Positions 1 to 13,193 of a stretch of 64,000 nt of DNA are shown here, piece after piece. A model generated the notes under the pieces. The model saw only the letters and a list, made by a program, of their open reading frames with translations, was not told the DNA's origin and did no database searches. The translations under genes and the position numbers were made by a program. Every line of letters starts with the position of its first letter. Within the stretch, counting starts at the first letter, position 1. Source of the stretch: Malurus cyaneus samueli (lineage: Eukaryota > Chordata > Aves > Passeriformes > Maluridae); contig CM019219.1 in the NCBI GenBank assembly GCA_009741485.1, positions 938,499 to 1,002,498 on the forward strand, given 5' to 3'.

Positions 1-18
1 AAAAAAAAAAAAAAAAAA
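1..18. repeat. poly(A) tract at window edge
   Basis: The window opens with 18 A residues. It could be the tail of a retroposon lying to the left, but the body would be outside the window, so this stays simple sequence. Confidence 0.8.
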
Positions 19-1277
19 TTAAGTTCTCAGAGTATAAAGCACACGGCAGTATAAATCTGTTCGATACATGACTTTTGGAGCAAACATGACGTGACAAAAT
101 GCCCAAGTGGATGACAAAAATCCTGAGTGATAAAAACCTGCCTTGACTGTACCACTGTGGTGGTTTTGTACATTCAGCCACTCACCTGAGCTGGGATGTG
201 CCAGGGCCCCACCAGCCAAATCCACATCTCAAATGGAAACACTGCTGAGGAGGGGTCTCAGGTCTCATACCTGGAGTTTCCTCTCTGGGTTTGAACCACT
301 GGGGTCAAATTTTAAAATCTGAATTTTTGAAAAAATTTGAATTTTCAAAATTTAAAAAATAATTTTAAAATGATGGTGCAAATCTTTAGAGCCATGCACG
401 GACGTCTGCTGGCCAAAACACCACTGTGATGGTTTAAAATCTGACAGGAAACAACATCTGGGCAGGAGCGATGAAATTATCACAACAGCTCTGTGGTGGG
501 GAGGAGCACGAGTGCCCTGAGGAGCTCTGGGCTGAGCTGTGGCCTCTGGGCATCTGTGTCCCTGTCCACAACCCACACTCTGCCTTCCTGGAGCACATGC
601 AATAGTGGGGAGAGGGAGAACAGGAGGATAAAGCCAGCGAGGAGGATCCCACCCTGTGAGGATGCTGTATTGACTGTTACTTTGGGCTTTGGAGGGCATT
701 TCTGCGAGCAGAACAAAAAAACACTGCACAGCTGTGATTGCAAGGCAGTCTATTATCTGCATTATCTCTCCTTAGGATGGGCAGGAATTCTTCATTTCAT
801 GCATCATTTAAAACTTGCTACAGTGATCCCGCAAAGTCAGTAACGATGCTAAGTACAAAACTTTAATGGTGTTGCTGTTCAGACACAAGGCACCAAACTC
901 ATTTCCCTGCAAGCTGCAGCATTGGCTGATACCAGCAGCCCCTTGAAATATTGCAATCAGCCCCACGCTCAGGAGAACCCAACCAGAGCTGCCGGTGCCG
1001 CCGCAGAATTTCCCATTTTTCCACGCTTTGGTGTGATTTATGGCTTGATGAAGTCTTATCTCCCCAGCCTACTGCCATAGGCTAATAGTCTGTAACAAAG
1101 CTCAGTCTCAAAAATGTCAAACATAATGAAAAAGGGAAAATCGCAGCGGAGGAAGTTGGTGGGAGCCTTTCCTGAGGGTGTCTGTCTTGGAGAGTGCGGG
1201 GACTGCTGTGGATCAAACCTGGGAGAGCAGGGCACCATCACCCCGAGCTCTGCCCATGCCAGCCGTGCCTCTGCTGT
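19..1277. other. Single-copy non-coding DNA, no gene seen
   Basis: No gene, RNA or recognisable transposon is seen. Positions 306-372 form a low-complexity AT stretch built from AAATTT-like words. Open frames at 352-843 overlap on both strands with no start context or family resemblance, so they look like chance frames in moderately GC-rich DNA. Confidence 0.5.
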
Positions 1278-1375
1278 CACAGAGGAGGCACAGTGCCTTC
1301 TGCCAACCCCAGGAGAACACTGCTTGCTGCCACAGAGGAGGCACAGTGCCTTCTGCCAACCCCAGGAGAACACTG
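1278..1375. repeat. 53-bp tandem duplication (two copies)
   Basis: A 45-bp block beginning CACAGAGGAGGCACAGTGCC occurs at 1278-1322 and again, identical by eye, at 1331-1375, giving a 53-bp period. The 8-bp linkers are CTTGCTGC between the copies and TTCCCCTC after. The near-perfect identity implies a recent duplication. It sits in a GC-richer patch (1200-1620) that also produces several overlapping chance open frames. Confidence 0.9.
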
Positions 1376-3835
1376 TTCCCCTCTCCCAGCAGCCCAGCCA
1401 AAGCCCAACCCCGACAGCCAAGGAGGATTTCCCAAAGTCCTGCTGGCGCTGAGCGATGTGATGCCAGCAATGCACGCTGCTGGCACAGCTGAGGGGCACT
1501 GGGAGCTCATTCCTGCTGCTCTGGGGGTTCCTGGGCACTGCCAGCAGCTGGAGCCATGCAGGGTTTGGAGCATCACCCCAGCCCTGGTGTCCTCTGCCCT
1601 CGCACAGTGAGCACATTTCCACTGGGCACCATCTCCGAGGTGCAAAGCTCTCCAGAAAACACCACCTTAAACTCCCAGAGGGCTGGAATTGATAATCTTA
1701 AAGGTGTTTTCCAATCTTAATGATCCCATGATTCTATTCCTTCTGCCACAAGATTTATTTTGAATAAAACACCAGTTATAGATTGGCACTGCTCCATTCA
1801 GACCCACATTTACTTCCACTCCATGGAAGCACTGCAATATTTCAGTGGGAAATTTTCTTTGCAACAACTGCTAAGCAGCTGCTGTCCTTTGTTAAAAGAT
1901 TGCTCAAATTGCTCCAGATTTCTGTTTGGTGGCTCTGTGCTCCTTCACACCTTTTTCATTCCCCATGGGCACGCTGAAAGAATTAAAGGAGAGGAAGTTT
2001 TAGCTCCCAGCTTTTCCCGGCTTGAATTTCAGTTCCCTAAACCACCTTGGTCAAGTCCTATTTCCACTTCTCCTGTATTTTTCGCATACATATGAAGAGT
2101 GGAACAAGGGTTTCTGTGCAGCTCACAATCATTAAATAAATGGATTTGGTGGATAAAGGCGATATTAAATACAAAGTGTTCATAGTTTTATTAACTAAGC
2201 AACTTCACCATATCCCAGAATGTCTGACCTTTGGCATCTCCAACCAGGAAAGCTCCAGGTGTGAAAACACAGGGAATGTCAAGAGAATCTGGGGATTGAG
2301 ATGAGCCAAATGTTCTGTTTGGAAGCCTGTGGCTCACTGCACCCACCAGTGTCCACGTGCTGCTCCAGCACACAAAACTCACCTCAACTCTTTGTTCCTC
2401 GGGTTGCCTATCCATAAAATGGGGATAAATAGTGGCATGGGAAGCTCGTCTTTTGCAAACTTTAATTTATTAATGCCTGAATAATGCTTTCAGGTCCGAT
2501 GGAAGATGTTGTGTAATTATAATAAATAGATATTGACTTCAAAGAGTCTCTGTAGATCTGGGCTTTTTGATCCCATTCTAAAACTGTAATTATCCCTATC
2601 CCATAGGCTTAAATATAAAATTATATGAGTGCAGATTTTCATCTGTATTCTGCTGGTGCGTGGTTGCACGTTTTCCAGAGGAGGTGGTAGGATATGGGCC
2701 CTCAGACAATAATAAGTGTAGATGGCTGTGTTTTTACCGAGGAATGAGGAATTTCTGGGATGAGCTGGGGCTGCACTGGCCCCATTGTGGGATTGCATGG
2801 GAGGCTGTGATGATTTGGGACAGGGACTCCCAGCTCCAAACACTTCCTGGGTGCATTCCTGATGCCCTAATTTGTGATTAATGAGTGGTCAGTGCCCTCA
2901 TTTGGGCCAGGGTGGTTGTGGATGAGGGCGATCCCATCTCCAAACACTGACCTGCACACCTCAGCACAGCAGTAAATACCAGAAAAATCCCTGCAGGTCA
3001 GGCACTGTGTTCTCAACATCCATTTATTCTTTTAAAATGTTGTCTTTTCATACCCTTATCAAGCCAAAGAGGCCAAACAGATTTTTCCCTCTACTCATTT
3101 TAATAAAATTGGCTTCCAGGCTGCGCCGTCGGTTGCCAAAATTCAACCTGGAAATGCTGGCAGCCTCATCACTCCAGCGACGCCAGCAGTGGTGTTGCAA
3201 TTATCAGTTGATCTTCTGTTTAAATACAACCCAGCGTGTGAGCTGAATACAGACAGGTTAGAAAAAAAAAACTGTGAAAAAGGGAAAAAAAAAACCTTAA
3301 CAATTCTAAAACGGGCTCGAGTCATAACATACAAATTGTTTGCTCAGCTAAAATGTGCTAAACCAAAACAAATTAAATGTAGCAGAGAATACGATAGCAG
3401 AAGGGTGAAAGTCATTTCAACAAAAGTAAAAAGAATTGGCGTTTCCTTCCAGTCATCTGCATGGCTTTGGTTACCCAGACAGATGGAAAATTGTGTAAAA
3501 AAAAGGAAGAAATTGCCATCAGAAATTGCAATCAGATGCTGATATAGTAGAGGGCCACTTTGGGGGTCTTTTCCTTGCCCACTTGCTGCAGCTCTGGAAT
3601 CCAGAAGTGCTGTGCTGCAGCTTTGGCTGGGACTGGATGTGCAGAACAAATCCCAGCTCTCCTGCTGACCCCTCACCTGCAGCTTCAGCAGCATCTCCCA
3701 GAGAGCCACTTCCATGGGAATGACCCAAAAAAAACACTCCAAGGCATTTTGGGGCTAATTCAGACTAACAGCAGTGGTGGGAAATGGTGTGAGGTTCTTG
3801 TCTGCTCTGGGTACAGAACACAGGGCTGTAATCGT
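1376..3835. other. Single-copy non-coding DNA, no gene seen
   Basis: Mixed composition, AT-richer after 1700. I see no transposon, RNA gene or convincing exon. The short frames here overlap on both strands and have no recognisable protein motif. Confidence 0.45.
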
Positions 3836-4167
3836 CACCTTCCAGTACCTGAAGGAAACCTGCAGGAAAGGATGGAAAGGGACTTTTTCCAAGAGCTTTA
3901 AGTGACTGGGCAAGGGGGAATGGCTTCAAATTGACAGGGAGAAGGTTTAGATTAATTTAGGAAAAAAAAAATTTTACTGTGAGGCAGTGAGACCCTGGCA
4001 CAGGGTGCCCAGAGAAGCTGTGGCTGCCCCTGGACCCTGAGTGCCAGGCCAGGCTGGACATTGGGGCTGGGGTGACCTGGGACAGTGGGAGGTTGTCCTG
4101 CCATGAAGGGTGGAATAGATATTTTAAAGTCCCTTCCTACCTAGGCAGATCTACAATTCTATGATTT
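3836..4167 (+). mobile_element. CR1 LINE, 5'-truncated 3' end
   Basis: The stretch follows the CR1 3' region in order: a CAGTACCTGAAGG-like start, a GGACTTTTTCCAAGAGC block, GGGGGAATGGCTTCAAATTG, then TTTTACTGTGAGGCAGTGAG, the hallmark CCCAGAGAAGCTGTGG block, a GTCCCTTCCTACC block and a short ATTCTATG tail. CR1 is the dominant LINE of birds, and copies are usually 5'-truncated as here. No coding sequence of the reverse transcriptase remains. Divergence from consensus is clear, so the insertion is old. Confidence 0.9.
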
Positions 4168-4540
4168 ATCTCTGTAGTTTATATTTCTATCACAATAATA
4201 TCTTCCAGATTTTCCTGCTTTCCTTAACAATCAATGGAGATGTCCCTGAAATGTCCAAAGCAGGTGCTGGAACCTTTGTGCTGAGAGCAGCCTGGGTGGA
4301 GCGTCGGGAGCCACAATGGAGCCATGTGAGGTACCAGAGGAACGGGATTTCACAAGTCAGAGGAGAGCAGAGAGGGCAGCTGCTTTCACAATATTTAACA
4401 CACTTGTGTTCATGCCACTTCCAGGCCAGATTTTGTCTAAAAAGAACTGTTAGACAGCTCCCCAAACTGCGATAAGAACTCGCAGCTCTAATATTCCAAT
4501 ATTAGCATCTGTTCTTTCTTAGGTTACCCCCTTAAACTTC

Positions 4541-4560
4541 TTTTTTTTTTTTTTTTTTTT
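4541..4560. repeat. poly(T) tract
   Basis: Twenty T residues in a row. No element body is recognisable on the right that would make this the tail of a minus-strand retroposon. Confidence 0.85.
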
Positions 4561-5408
4561 CCAACTTGAAAACAAATCCAAACAGCCCTAAACTCTGACA
4601 AATTACCCAGCAGAGCATATGAGTGGTTACAGGTTTCCAGCTCCACTGGAAACGCGCCGGTCTCCAAAAAAGAGAATCCAACACTTGGAGCCCGGCTCTG
4701 CTGCCAAGACATGTGTCCAAAAAAACCCAGATGCCTCCAGTGTTTTATTACACACAGCCCTGAGCAGTGCAATGGCTCGGGGAGAGGTAGCCAGGATTAT
4801 TGGGAAATTGCAGATGCAAACACATACACAGGCACGGAAAAATGCGGAGCTGGGGCTGCAGCGGCGGCGAGCATCGGGATGGGGATGAGAGCTGAATCCA
4901 AACTGGGATAACGTGGGATAAAAACAGATTGTTCCTTCACAGGCAAAGGCAGGGCGGGTGCAAGTCCGCAGAGCAGAGTTTGGAACTGACTCTTGGGGTT
5001 TAATAATCTACAAGTTTCTGCTCACAGATTTGTGCAAAAAGAAGGGGAAAATAAAGTTTGGAGTGACCTCAAAGCAAGATTTGAACAGACAATGGAACTG
5101 TGAGATAATGGGAGCAGTTTGAATGTGCCCAGTGGTGTCCTATAATAGATAACAAATTAAAATTTCTTGTTTATAATCGGTCAGGAATAGTTGGGATGCT
5201 GGTGGTGATGGATCAACTCTGGAGCACAAATATGAATTTTACTGCTGCAATTATTTACTCTTTCTCTCACTCACCTGGTTTTATATTTGGTTCAGATTCA
5301 CAGTTACCAAAACATATTTTACAACCACAACCGTTCACAGAAGGGCTCAAATGCATGAAAGTTTACATCAAATTGTTATCAGAGAATAAAAAATCTCTGG
5401 GGCTATTT

Positions 5409-5425
5409 AAAAAAAAAAAAAAAAA
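5409..5425. repeat. poly(A) tract
   Basis: Seventeen A residues in AT-rich DNA. No retroposon body is recognised upstream. Confidence 0.8.
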
Positions 5426-6700
5426 CAAACTTGTAAAAAGTTTCAAAAATCTGAATAAATTCATCATAAACTTAATTGAACATTTTTTTTTAATGTTGCA
5501 CATCCATGTATGAATTTTACTTTTTTTTCAATAATTATTCCATCTATTTAAAATGTACACATGGAAAAGCATCAAGGGACTCATCCCTTAAGAGACTTTA
5601 TGTTTCTTGGGGATACCAACAAGAAGGATAAACCTTTGCCGGAATGATGCCGTGTTTGTGGAAGAACTGAGCCGTGGAGAACAGGCAGAGCCCTTTGAGA
5701 TTCCCAACCTCTTATCACCGGCATTTCCAGGTTAACGACCTGCAAAGATCTGCACAAACACTGCGGAGGGATTTGCCAGAAACGTTGGCACATTTTTGTT
5801 GGTCCCACCACCTCATACCAAGAGAGGGGCCAATCTGAGGATACCCTACACGGTCCAGGTTGGGAACAAAGGGATTGAAAAACGAGAGAGGTGACTGAAA
5901 AGCTCCTGGTGGCCTGAGTGACCAGAAATTCCTGAGTGACCACTTCAACTCCCACCCTGCTGGAAAGACAAACTGCATTTGTGCCATCTCAGCCCCTCTG
6001 CGGTGGCCTCTGACTCCTGGGCCGGTTCTGTAGGAGGAATATTTTCCACTCGGCTTCCCAGAAGCGAAGGGAAAGGTGAAATGGGGAAATACAGATCCAC
6101 ACGGGCAGCAGGATCACCACGATGGGTGGTGACCGGGACATGGAGCTCTGCGGGGAGAGGAGCAAATCTGTCACCCCTGCGAGTGCGAAAAACCAGCCTG
6201 GTCTTCAATCATTGCCCAGGCGAAACCTTCAACCTTTACAATGTAAATGTAATTTACATTTCAGCAGGCAACACACACGGAAAGGTAAAATTTAGATACT
6301 GGGAAACGCAGGTGATTAAAACAGCCGGAATTCATGCGCTTTGCTTTGGAAACAGAGTTTCTAGGGTTTCAGGTATTTCGCCAGATGGGAGTCTCGTTAT
6401 AGGGTAGTTCGGTCCTTGAGTGAATTAAGAGCTCTCCACTTTCATGTGCAAAAACGTCCCGGCGAGTTTCAGCGGTGTTTGTTAAAGCCCATGGGAACTG
6501 TACAAGTTTGTGAATTCCGGAGCCAGAGTGTGCCACGTCTTTTCCAAACCCACAGTAACATCTCTGATGGTAACTACAAACGAGACCGAAGAAACTGTTC
6601 GGATTTTTATGGGAGAGGTTTTAGCGGAGCTCTCCAGCGCGGCTCTGAGTGTCGGCTGGAGGGCAGAGCCTGAGGCGAGATTTGGGTTTGTCCCGTGACA

Positions 6701-6812
6701 CAAAATCCCAGCACGGCTTGGCTTGGAAGGGATCTGAAGGAACATCTCATCCCGTGGACAAAAACACCTTCTGTAGCCCAGGCTGCTCAGAGCTTCATTC
6801 CAGCTCGGAAGG
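6701..6812 (-). mobile_element. Degraded CR1-like 3' fragment
   Basis: On the plus strand CTTGGCTTGGAAGGGATCTG, then a CATCTCATCCCGTGGACA block and CCCAGGCTGCTCAGAGCTTC resemble the reverse complement of the CR1 3' end (normally GGTTGGAAGGGACCTTAAAG, CCATGGGCAGGGACACC and AGGCTGCTCCAAGCCC). The match is patchy, so this is an old fragment or a related family. Confidence 0.5.
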
Positions 6813-6899
6813 GAGGGAGGTCTGAGCTTCTCCTCCGTGTGTGCGCACAAATTCTGTGTTTTCCACACTTTTCTGCGCTCATTTCAACAACCACTTCAG

Positions 6900-8600
6900 T
6901 CTGACTTTCTCCCCTTACCTATTTCCTGCTGTGAACTTGGCCAAAATGAATCCGAGATACTTTCAGGGGATTCTGGTGTTTAAAGACTCGGTGCTGAAAC
7001 ACTTTGTGAAATAGTTTCCTTTGCAATGTTATTAACACACTGCAAAAACTATCCAGGTATGGAGGGATGCTCCCTTCAAGTTTGATTCAGCAAGAAATCC
7101 CTCTGAAAATCATTATATCAGCTGTTTTAGATAGAAACTGCAAAGAAAAAAAAAAAAAAAAAAAAAAACTATTAAACGTGTTTAGATTACAAGCATTAAT
7201 AAATAAATGTATTAATGTATCAAATGTGTTAATAAATGTATCTATCTATCTATATAAAAATTCTACCTGTGCTGTATGTGGGAGAGCAGCTGTTTAGTTT
7301 GATATCAAATTATATTTAAAAGTTACGAACTATTTAATTTCATCCTGAACCGTTTCTGATGCTACTGTTGAATGCAAAGGCTTTCAATAAATTCACTGAG
7401 CTTTGTAAGGAACTTAAACCGGTACAATTCATCTGTGTTACCTATTATATTCAGAAAATGACATTTACCTGGCTTTAAAGACTCTTCTTTCAACTTTTAA
7501 AAATCTATGTGCTGATCACCCTTTCGGTTTTCATCACTTGAAAATTGGTAGAAAGCTACATGATTCATTCTGAGATATTCAGTTCTTTGTTTTATTATAC
7601 GAGACAGGTCAGTGCTTCATTTGTTCCTATTTGACCAGCTCTTCTTTAGGAACTGATTTTTATTTTCGTAAACATCGACAATTTTATTTCTTCAGCTCCT
7701 CGAAAAGCCACTTCATGTGTACTCCTATAAAGAACTCTCCTGCAAATGGTTGGCACAATCCTGCATTGATTAGAGAGGAAATTGAGATTAAAAGAGAAAC
7801 CTGCCAGAGAATTATCTGTAAATAAAAGCACATTTAGCACTTCGCTGGTGCCTCTCGGAAAACGATCCCCGCGCTCTTTGTGTTGAGCTTTTCTCTTTTA
7901 ACAGCACAAACTTCTGCCTTTGTGTTGTAATCAGAATTTCGAATGTCTTTGCATCTTGTCATCTGGCCTCTGGAGCTGAGAGTGATATAAACGGGATATC
8001 GCTGGTAAATGTCACGGATGCTGACGGGATGTCAGCAGACCACAGCTGAGAGCTCTGGAATTCAAATCAAGAGAGACTGATCCTTATCTCAAATGATGTG
8101 TTGGAGATTCCTCGCCCCTTCCCAAATTTGCCGAGGCTCCAGTTTGAGCCTCACGGAGGGTTTTGCTCTGCTGTAAAGGCTGCAAACTCCTGGAAATTCA
8201 GCGCGGCCAGGATGAGAGAGGCTCTTAATTGAAGTAAAAAGAAAAGCAGGCAGGCGCTTTCTTGTGAGCTCTGAATTTTATGAGTCGGTACTTCCGAGGG
8301 CTGTTCCACCTTCTGCACATTTAACCCGAGCCCAAATGCACTGATGTGCTGTCCTGGTTTAAAAGTAGGTGGGAAACTGCCTTACAGAAACAGTAAATGC
8401 TATTTTAGGATTAAACCTCTCGAATCCCTCAGCTTACTACTACACAGGTTACAGCAAGATGCTCGACTAATGAATCATCATCGAGCAGCAGCATTTGCAT
8501 AACGGAGGGAAGATGAGGCACCACACAGCGAGGGCAGCCTCTAATTTATGAACAGGAGATCAGATACATTTTTTTACAACATTTTTTTTCTCCATTTATG
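6900..8600. other. AT-rich non-coding DNA, possible conserved element
   Basis: No gene or transposon is seen. The stretch mixes AT-rich runs with isolated CpG-containing words, and 8493-8500 carries the POU octamer ATTTGCAT. A poly(A) tract lies at 7146-7168 and a short TCTA microsatellite at 7239-7254. Conservation is only suspected from composition. Confidence 0.25.
7146..7168. repeat. poly(A) tract
   Basis: Twenty-three A residues. About 70 bases downstream is a short TCTA tetranucleotide run at 7239-7254. Confidence 0.85.
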
Positions 8601-9605
8601 TTTTTATATGTCAATGTAAAAATGTTTCCATGGAGACTGTAAAGGTTTTTATTAAAAGGTCGATAATATACCTCCTACATAATAATTTAAGCAACTTGAG
8701 TGAAACCTTATGATCTTGTTTTTCGACATGTTCCAGTTGGCGTTTTTCCTCCATTGTAACCTGTGCCAGAAAAACGCAGAGAAACTGTAAAACCTGGGAA
8801 TATGGCATTGTAGCAGCACATATATATAGATATAAAAATATTAATGTTTGGAGGTAAAAAATACATTAGCACGATAAAAGTGAGTTGGCTGGGTGCTGCG
8901 GTTACGTAATACCTGGTGTTAACATGTAGCATGTACTGCTTGTGCTACACCAGCATATTTTGTGATATATAATCCAGTGTTTATCTATATTCAAATTAGA
9001 ATCTATATTTTTACTCTGTTCTCTGGAGACATATTATTTAAACAATCTCAGTCACAAAAAAATAAACGTAAGGACTAAAGCTAAAATAACTCTGAAGGAT
9101 TTTTCCCAGTCCTGATTACACCGCACTCTCTGCTGTCTTAATATATCTTTAATTATTATAACTGATCTGAACACAAAGGGGACGGATTCTCAGCTGCGGG
9201 GACTTGGCTTGGCTCCACGGAAATTTCCAGTGGAAGGGGGTTAACTTTCATCAGGAGTAAATCAGAGCCGGCTTCACATTTCCTGCCCTATCTGCTTCTG
9301 CCCTTTGCGTTCTGCTGCCGTGAGCCAAAATGTGAGCAAAGCCCGACCTGTGCTCTGCCAGGATTTGCTCTTTGCCTCCTCCCCGGTGTCTCCTGCTCCC
9401 CGAGTCTGGAACGAGGAGGCACAAAAAGCCGCAGCCGCCGATGCCTTTGGTTTCCAGGCGCAACTGGAACGGGAGGGGACAGAGCTGTGTGGGGTTTATG
9501 AGCTCTGGAGAATGTTCACCCTACAGAAAATCTGCCCCGAGCGGTGGCTGAGGACACCGAGGGTACGGAACTGCTGGGAGCGTGTCCCTGAACCTGGGCT
9601 GGTCT

Positions 9606-10430
9606 GGGGATTATAGCACCCAGTGACATTGTGGGGATAGCAAATCCAGTGACTGTGGGGATAATAAACACAGACCTGCTCTGGAATAACAGCACCCAGT
9701 GACAGTGTGGGGAAAGCAAACTTCCAGTGACTGTGGGGATAACGTTTGAGATATCAGCGATCCGTGCATCTGTGGGATTATAGCACCCAGTGACACTCTG
9801 GGATAACAGCACCCAGTGACACTGTGGGGTAACAAACCCGAAGACACTGTAGGATAACAAACCCAGTGACACTGTGGGGATAAAAACCCAGATACTGAGG
9901 ATAAACAGAGCACTCTGGGATAACCGCACCCAGTGAACTGCGGGTCCAGAACCGCCAGGAGTGTGTCCCTGAACCTGTGCTGCTCTGAGGAAAACAGCAC
10001 CCAGTGACATTGTGGGGATAATAACCAGACCACTTGGGATAACAAACCCAGTGACACTGTGGGAATAACAAACCCAGTGCCACCACAGGGATAACAAACC
10101 CAGTGACACTGTGGGATAACAACCCAGTGCGGGATAACAAACCCAGTGACATCTGGGATAACAGCACCCAGTGCCACGGTGGATAACAGCACCCAGTGAC
10201 ACTGAGAGGATAACAAACCTAGAGCCACTATGGGATAACGAACCCAGTGTCACTGCAGGATAACAGCACCCAGTGATACTGAGAGGATAACAGCACCCAG
10301 TGCCACCACAGGGATAATAAACCCAGTGACATTGTGGGATAATAAACCCAGAACCACTATGGGATAACAAACCCAGTGACACTATGAGGACCACAACACC
10401 CAGTGATACTGCAGGGATAACAAACCCACT
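9606..10430. repeat. ~25-bp minisatellite, roughly 32 copies
   Basis: The unit is close to GGGATAACAAACCCAGTGAC followed by ACTGT (25 bp), repeated over about 825 bp. Copies vary by substitution and 1-5 bp indels, and two half-types alternate: AACAAACCCAG and AACAGCACCCAG. Long minus-strand frames here read as repeated HWVCYP/GCCYP-like peptides. They are products of the repeat and switch frame where unit length changes. The array sits in otherwise single-copy DNA. Confidence 0.95.
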
Positions 10431-10656
10431 TCACCTTCCGAAAGGCAACTCTGCAAGCACAGGAAACTTCCCAGCATTTGCATAACCTTAATCTTGTGGC
10501 GAACATTTGCAGATTCTCCACTCTTGCTTTCAGCAGCCAAGTCGCTAACGCGAGGCCTTTTAAGTGTGTGCTTTTTGATTAACCAGTAGTATCTGGGAAT
10601 AATAATTGGTCATGGCCATCCATCCTATGGGGTTGATTAACTGGGAATAAGCTGCA

Positions 10657-10658
<2 letters not shown>

Positions 10659-10689
<31 letters not shown>
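10659..10689. repeat. poly(T) tract
   Basis: Thirty-one T residues, followed by a pyrimidine-rich segment with a second T run near 10707. This encodes the lysine-rich stretch of a spurious minus-strand frame. Confidence 0.9.
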
Positions 10690-11284
10690 CCTCCTCTTTC
10701 TTTTACTTTTTTTTTTTTTAACTGTAAAGCTTTTCTGTGGTAATTCCACCATTCATTAGGATGGAGAAATTGGCTCCAAACCAACTACATCTGCCAAAGC
10801 CATTATTTCCATCATCACACTCTGCATCAGTCTGCAGTGCAGCCTTGTAGGAAGACAATGTTCTGTCCCCTTGTGGTTCTTAAGTTATGGGTAAGGAGCT
10901 TACATATATTAAAAGGAGGGTCTTCACTTAGTCTCTTAATCTTTATGAGCACTAATAAGAGTCAACTTTGTTTCCAAAATTTAGAAACACTTGCTTTCAA
11001 CATGGAAGGGTTGCACATGCTAGAAGATAAGTCTCAGTGCAATGAAATTAGGAGCTCCATGGTTTTGTCGAATATCTCCACATTTTAGATTTTAAAAAGG
11101 GGCTTCTGTAGCTTTAACACATACACTCGCCCTCCTATACTTACGTTCTGTATCTTTAAGAGGATAATTGCTGAATTGAAATTTGAGAGTGTTATCTTAA
11201 TAACCAATTACTCAAATAACTTTGAAATTGGCTTAAATTTGGTCGTCATCTACATTTACCTACTTTTTATGGGAAAGTAGGAAC

Positions 11285-11339
11285 AAAAAAAAAAAAAAAA
11301 AAAAAAAAAAAGAAAAAAAAGAAAAAAAAAAAAAAAAAA
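11285..11339. repeat. poly(A) tract, 55 bp with two G interruptions
   Basis: An almost pure A run broken by single G residues. The flanking right-hand sequence is GC-richer (11340-11560), but I recognise no element in it. Confidence 0.9.
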
Positions 11340-13193
11340 CCTTGGCAGGCTGATTTGTTTAGCATTGCTGGAGGTTCCTGTTTGCAGCAGGGAGAGTGGC
11401 TCGGGGTAATGCCAGCAGGGACCCCCTGCCCAATCACCTCCGGAATGGAACAGGAATGTGGTGAATTCTGGGATGGCCAGACCTTCTGACTGCCCACCCT
11501 GAGGCCAAACACTGCCTGGGACTGCACCCAGGGAGGGATTTGGGGATGGGAGAGATTTGGGGATGAGAAGATGGATATGGCTGGAGAAATCCGCCACCTT
11601 TCTCAACACACTCAGAGCTCGCGAGACAACGGTTTGGAGAGGAGCAAATGAAGATATTTTACAGCTCTGCTTATTAAAAGTAGTGACAGTTGAGATGATG
11701 TTCCTTAAAGATTCCATGTGTTTGGTAATATGGTTGGATAATATGGACATGGTTTGTATGTTCAGGAATACGAGGTTCTATGGTGGGATGGCAGATCCTG
11801 CGTTACACACTCAGGTTCCTGCATAATTTCCAAACACCAAATAGACAAAATGATAAAACTTCAGCAAACGCAAATGCCTTCACTTAGCACAGTTCAGACA
11901 TCTGAATTTCACAGGCATCTCATAATAGATCTGACAAGAATTCATTTCCTCTGTCAGCAGGATGCCCAGTTGACATCTACTTTTCAAACTGTCTCATAGC
12001 TCAAAACTCAGCATTTTCCAGCTCAACTTGTTTTATTCTGGAACACCCAAGTGTTTTATCCTGCTCTTGGATCCAAAATCCTACTACTCAATAGCCCACA
12101 TAACAGGCACTGCTGATCCTGAATGGATCCTGAATTCTCCATGGCCTGGTGCCCGAGGTGGAACCACGTCTGGAATGTGATGGATCTACCGACAAAGCCA
12201 AAAATCATTCTGAACCTCTTTTGTTTTCTGCCTCAGTGAATTTCAGACAAAGAAGGTCCACATGGAGAGAACCAAAATTCGCAAAGTGACTCTGATTTAG
12301 GAGCAGCCAGAATAACAAATAAAGTGCTACTTGTTGTGTTCTCTCATAGGCAAGCAGAGATTTATTCCAGACACCAAAGGAGAGTTTCTGGGGTTGAAGG
12401 AAGCCCACTGGACCTCCTGAATTCCTGGTGTCTCTTGTGCCAGTGTGCTGCCCACAGAGCACAAACTCTGAGGTTTTGACATTCCCCTTGATTATTTTAA
12501 TTTTTTTGTTTTTTTTATAAAGTCTTCCATGTTACAATATTTTTCTTCTCCTATTGTATGCTACTCCATTACATTGAAGCCTGTGTCTTTCTGTTAGATT
12601 ATTCTGAATATTTGACCTTTGGATAATCCTAAAGTGCAACAACATTTCCCTGCAGTGCTGCTTTTATTGAGCATCACAAAATGGAGACAGTTCAAAATCA
12701 GTGCAAAGTTTGAATTCTGTGATAATAAAGCTTCATTTTCCTGAATGATTTGACAAGGAGGAATAAGGAGCAGCTCTAAATAACCCTAATCCTACTCTTA
12801 ATGATTTCAAACATATTTGTCCTCCAGCTAAACAAGTAATTTAAGGCTATTCCTGGTCCAGTCTTCTTGGCAGAATATCCATATTTTCTTTCAATGCCTG
12901 GGAATATCCAGGGATACATCCGGATCTTTAACTGCTCTTTTTACAAAACATTATCTGTTCTTATCAACAGACCCAAACTCTGCCAGGTTAGATAAAACGC
13001 TCAAAGCAAGAGCTGGATGATCCAAACAGGATTGTTTTCTTTTGATTTCCAACATGTGTGAATATAACAATGGGATTATGTCTCCGAACCTTTTTATTTT
13101 CCCCAACATCTTTTTCTAATCCTTTCCTCCATCCCTTCTGCAATTATCTATAAATAAACTTTGAAAAGTCACTTAAATAGCAAGTGAAAATTC
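11340..13193. other. Single-copy non-coding DNA, no gene seen
   Basis: No recognisable exon, RNA or transposon. Frames of 80-165 codons on the minus strand at 11256-11750 are inflated by the adjacent poly(A) tract, which reads as phenylalanine runs. Confidence 0.45.

Noticed and set aside
6245..6261. Perfect short palindrome AAATGTAA-T-TTACATTT
   Set aside because: A 17-bp palindrome in AT-rich DNA is expected by chance in a window of this size.
9516..10394. 292-codon minus-strand frame with HWVCYP/GCCYP-like repeats
   Set aside because: It is the translation of a 25-bp minisatellite whose indels shift frames; there is no non-repeat coding part.
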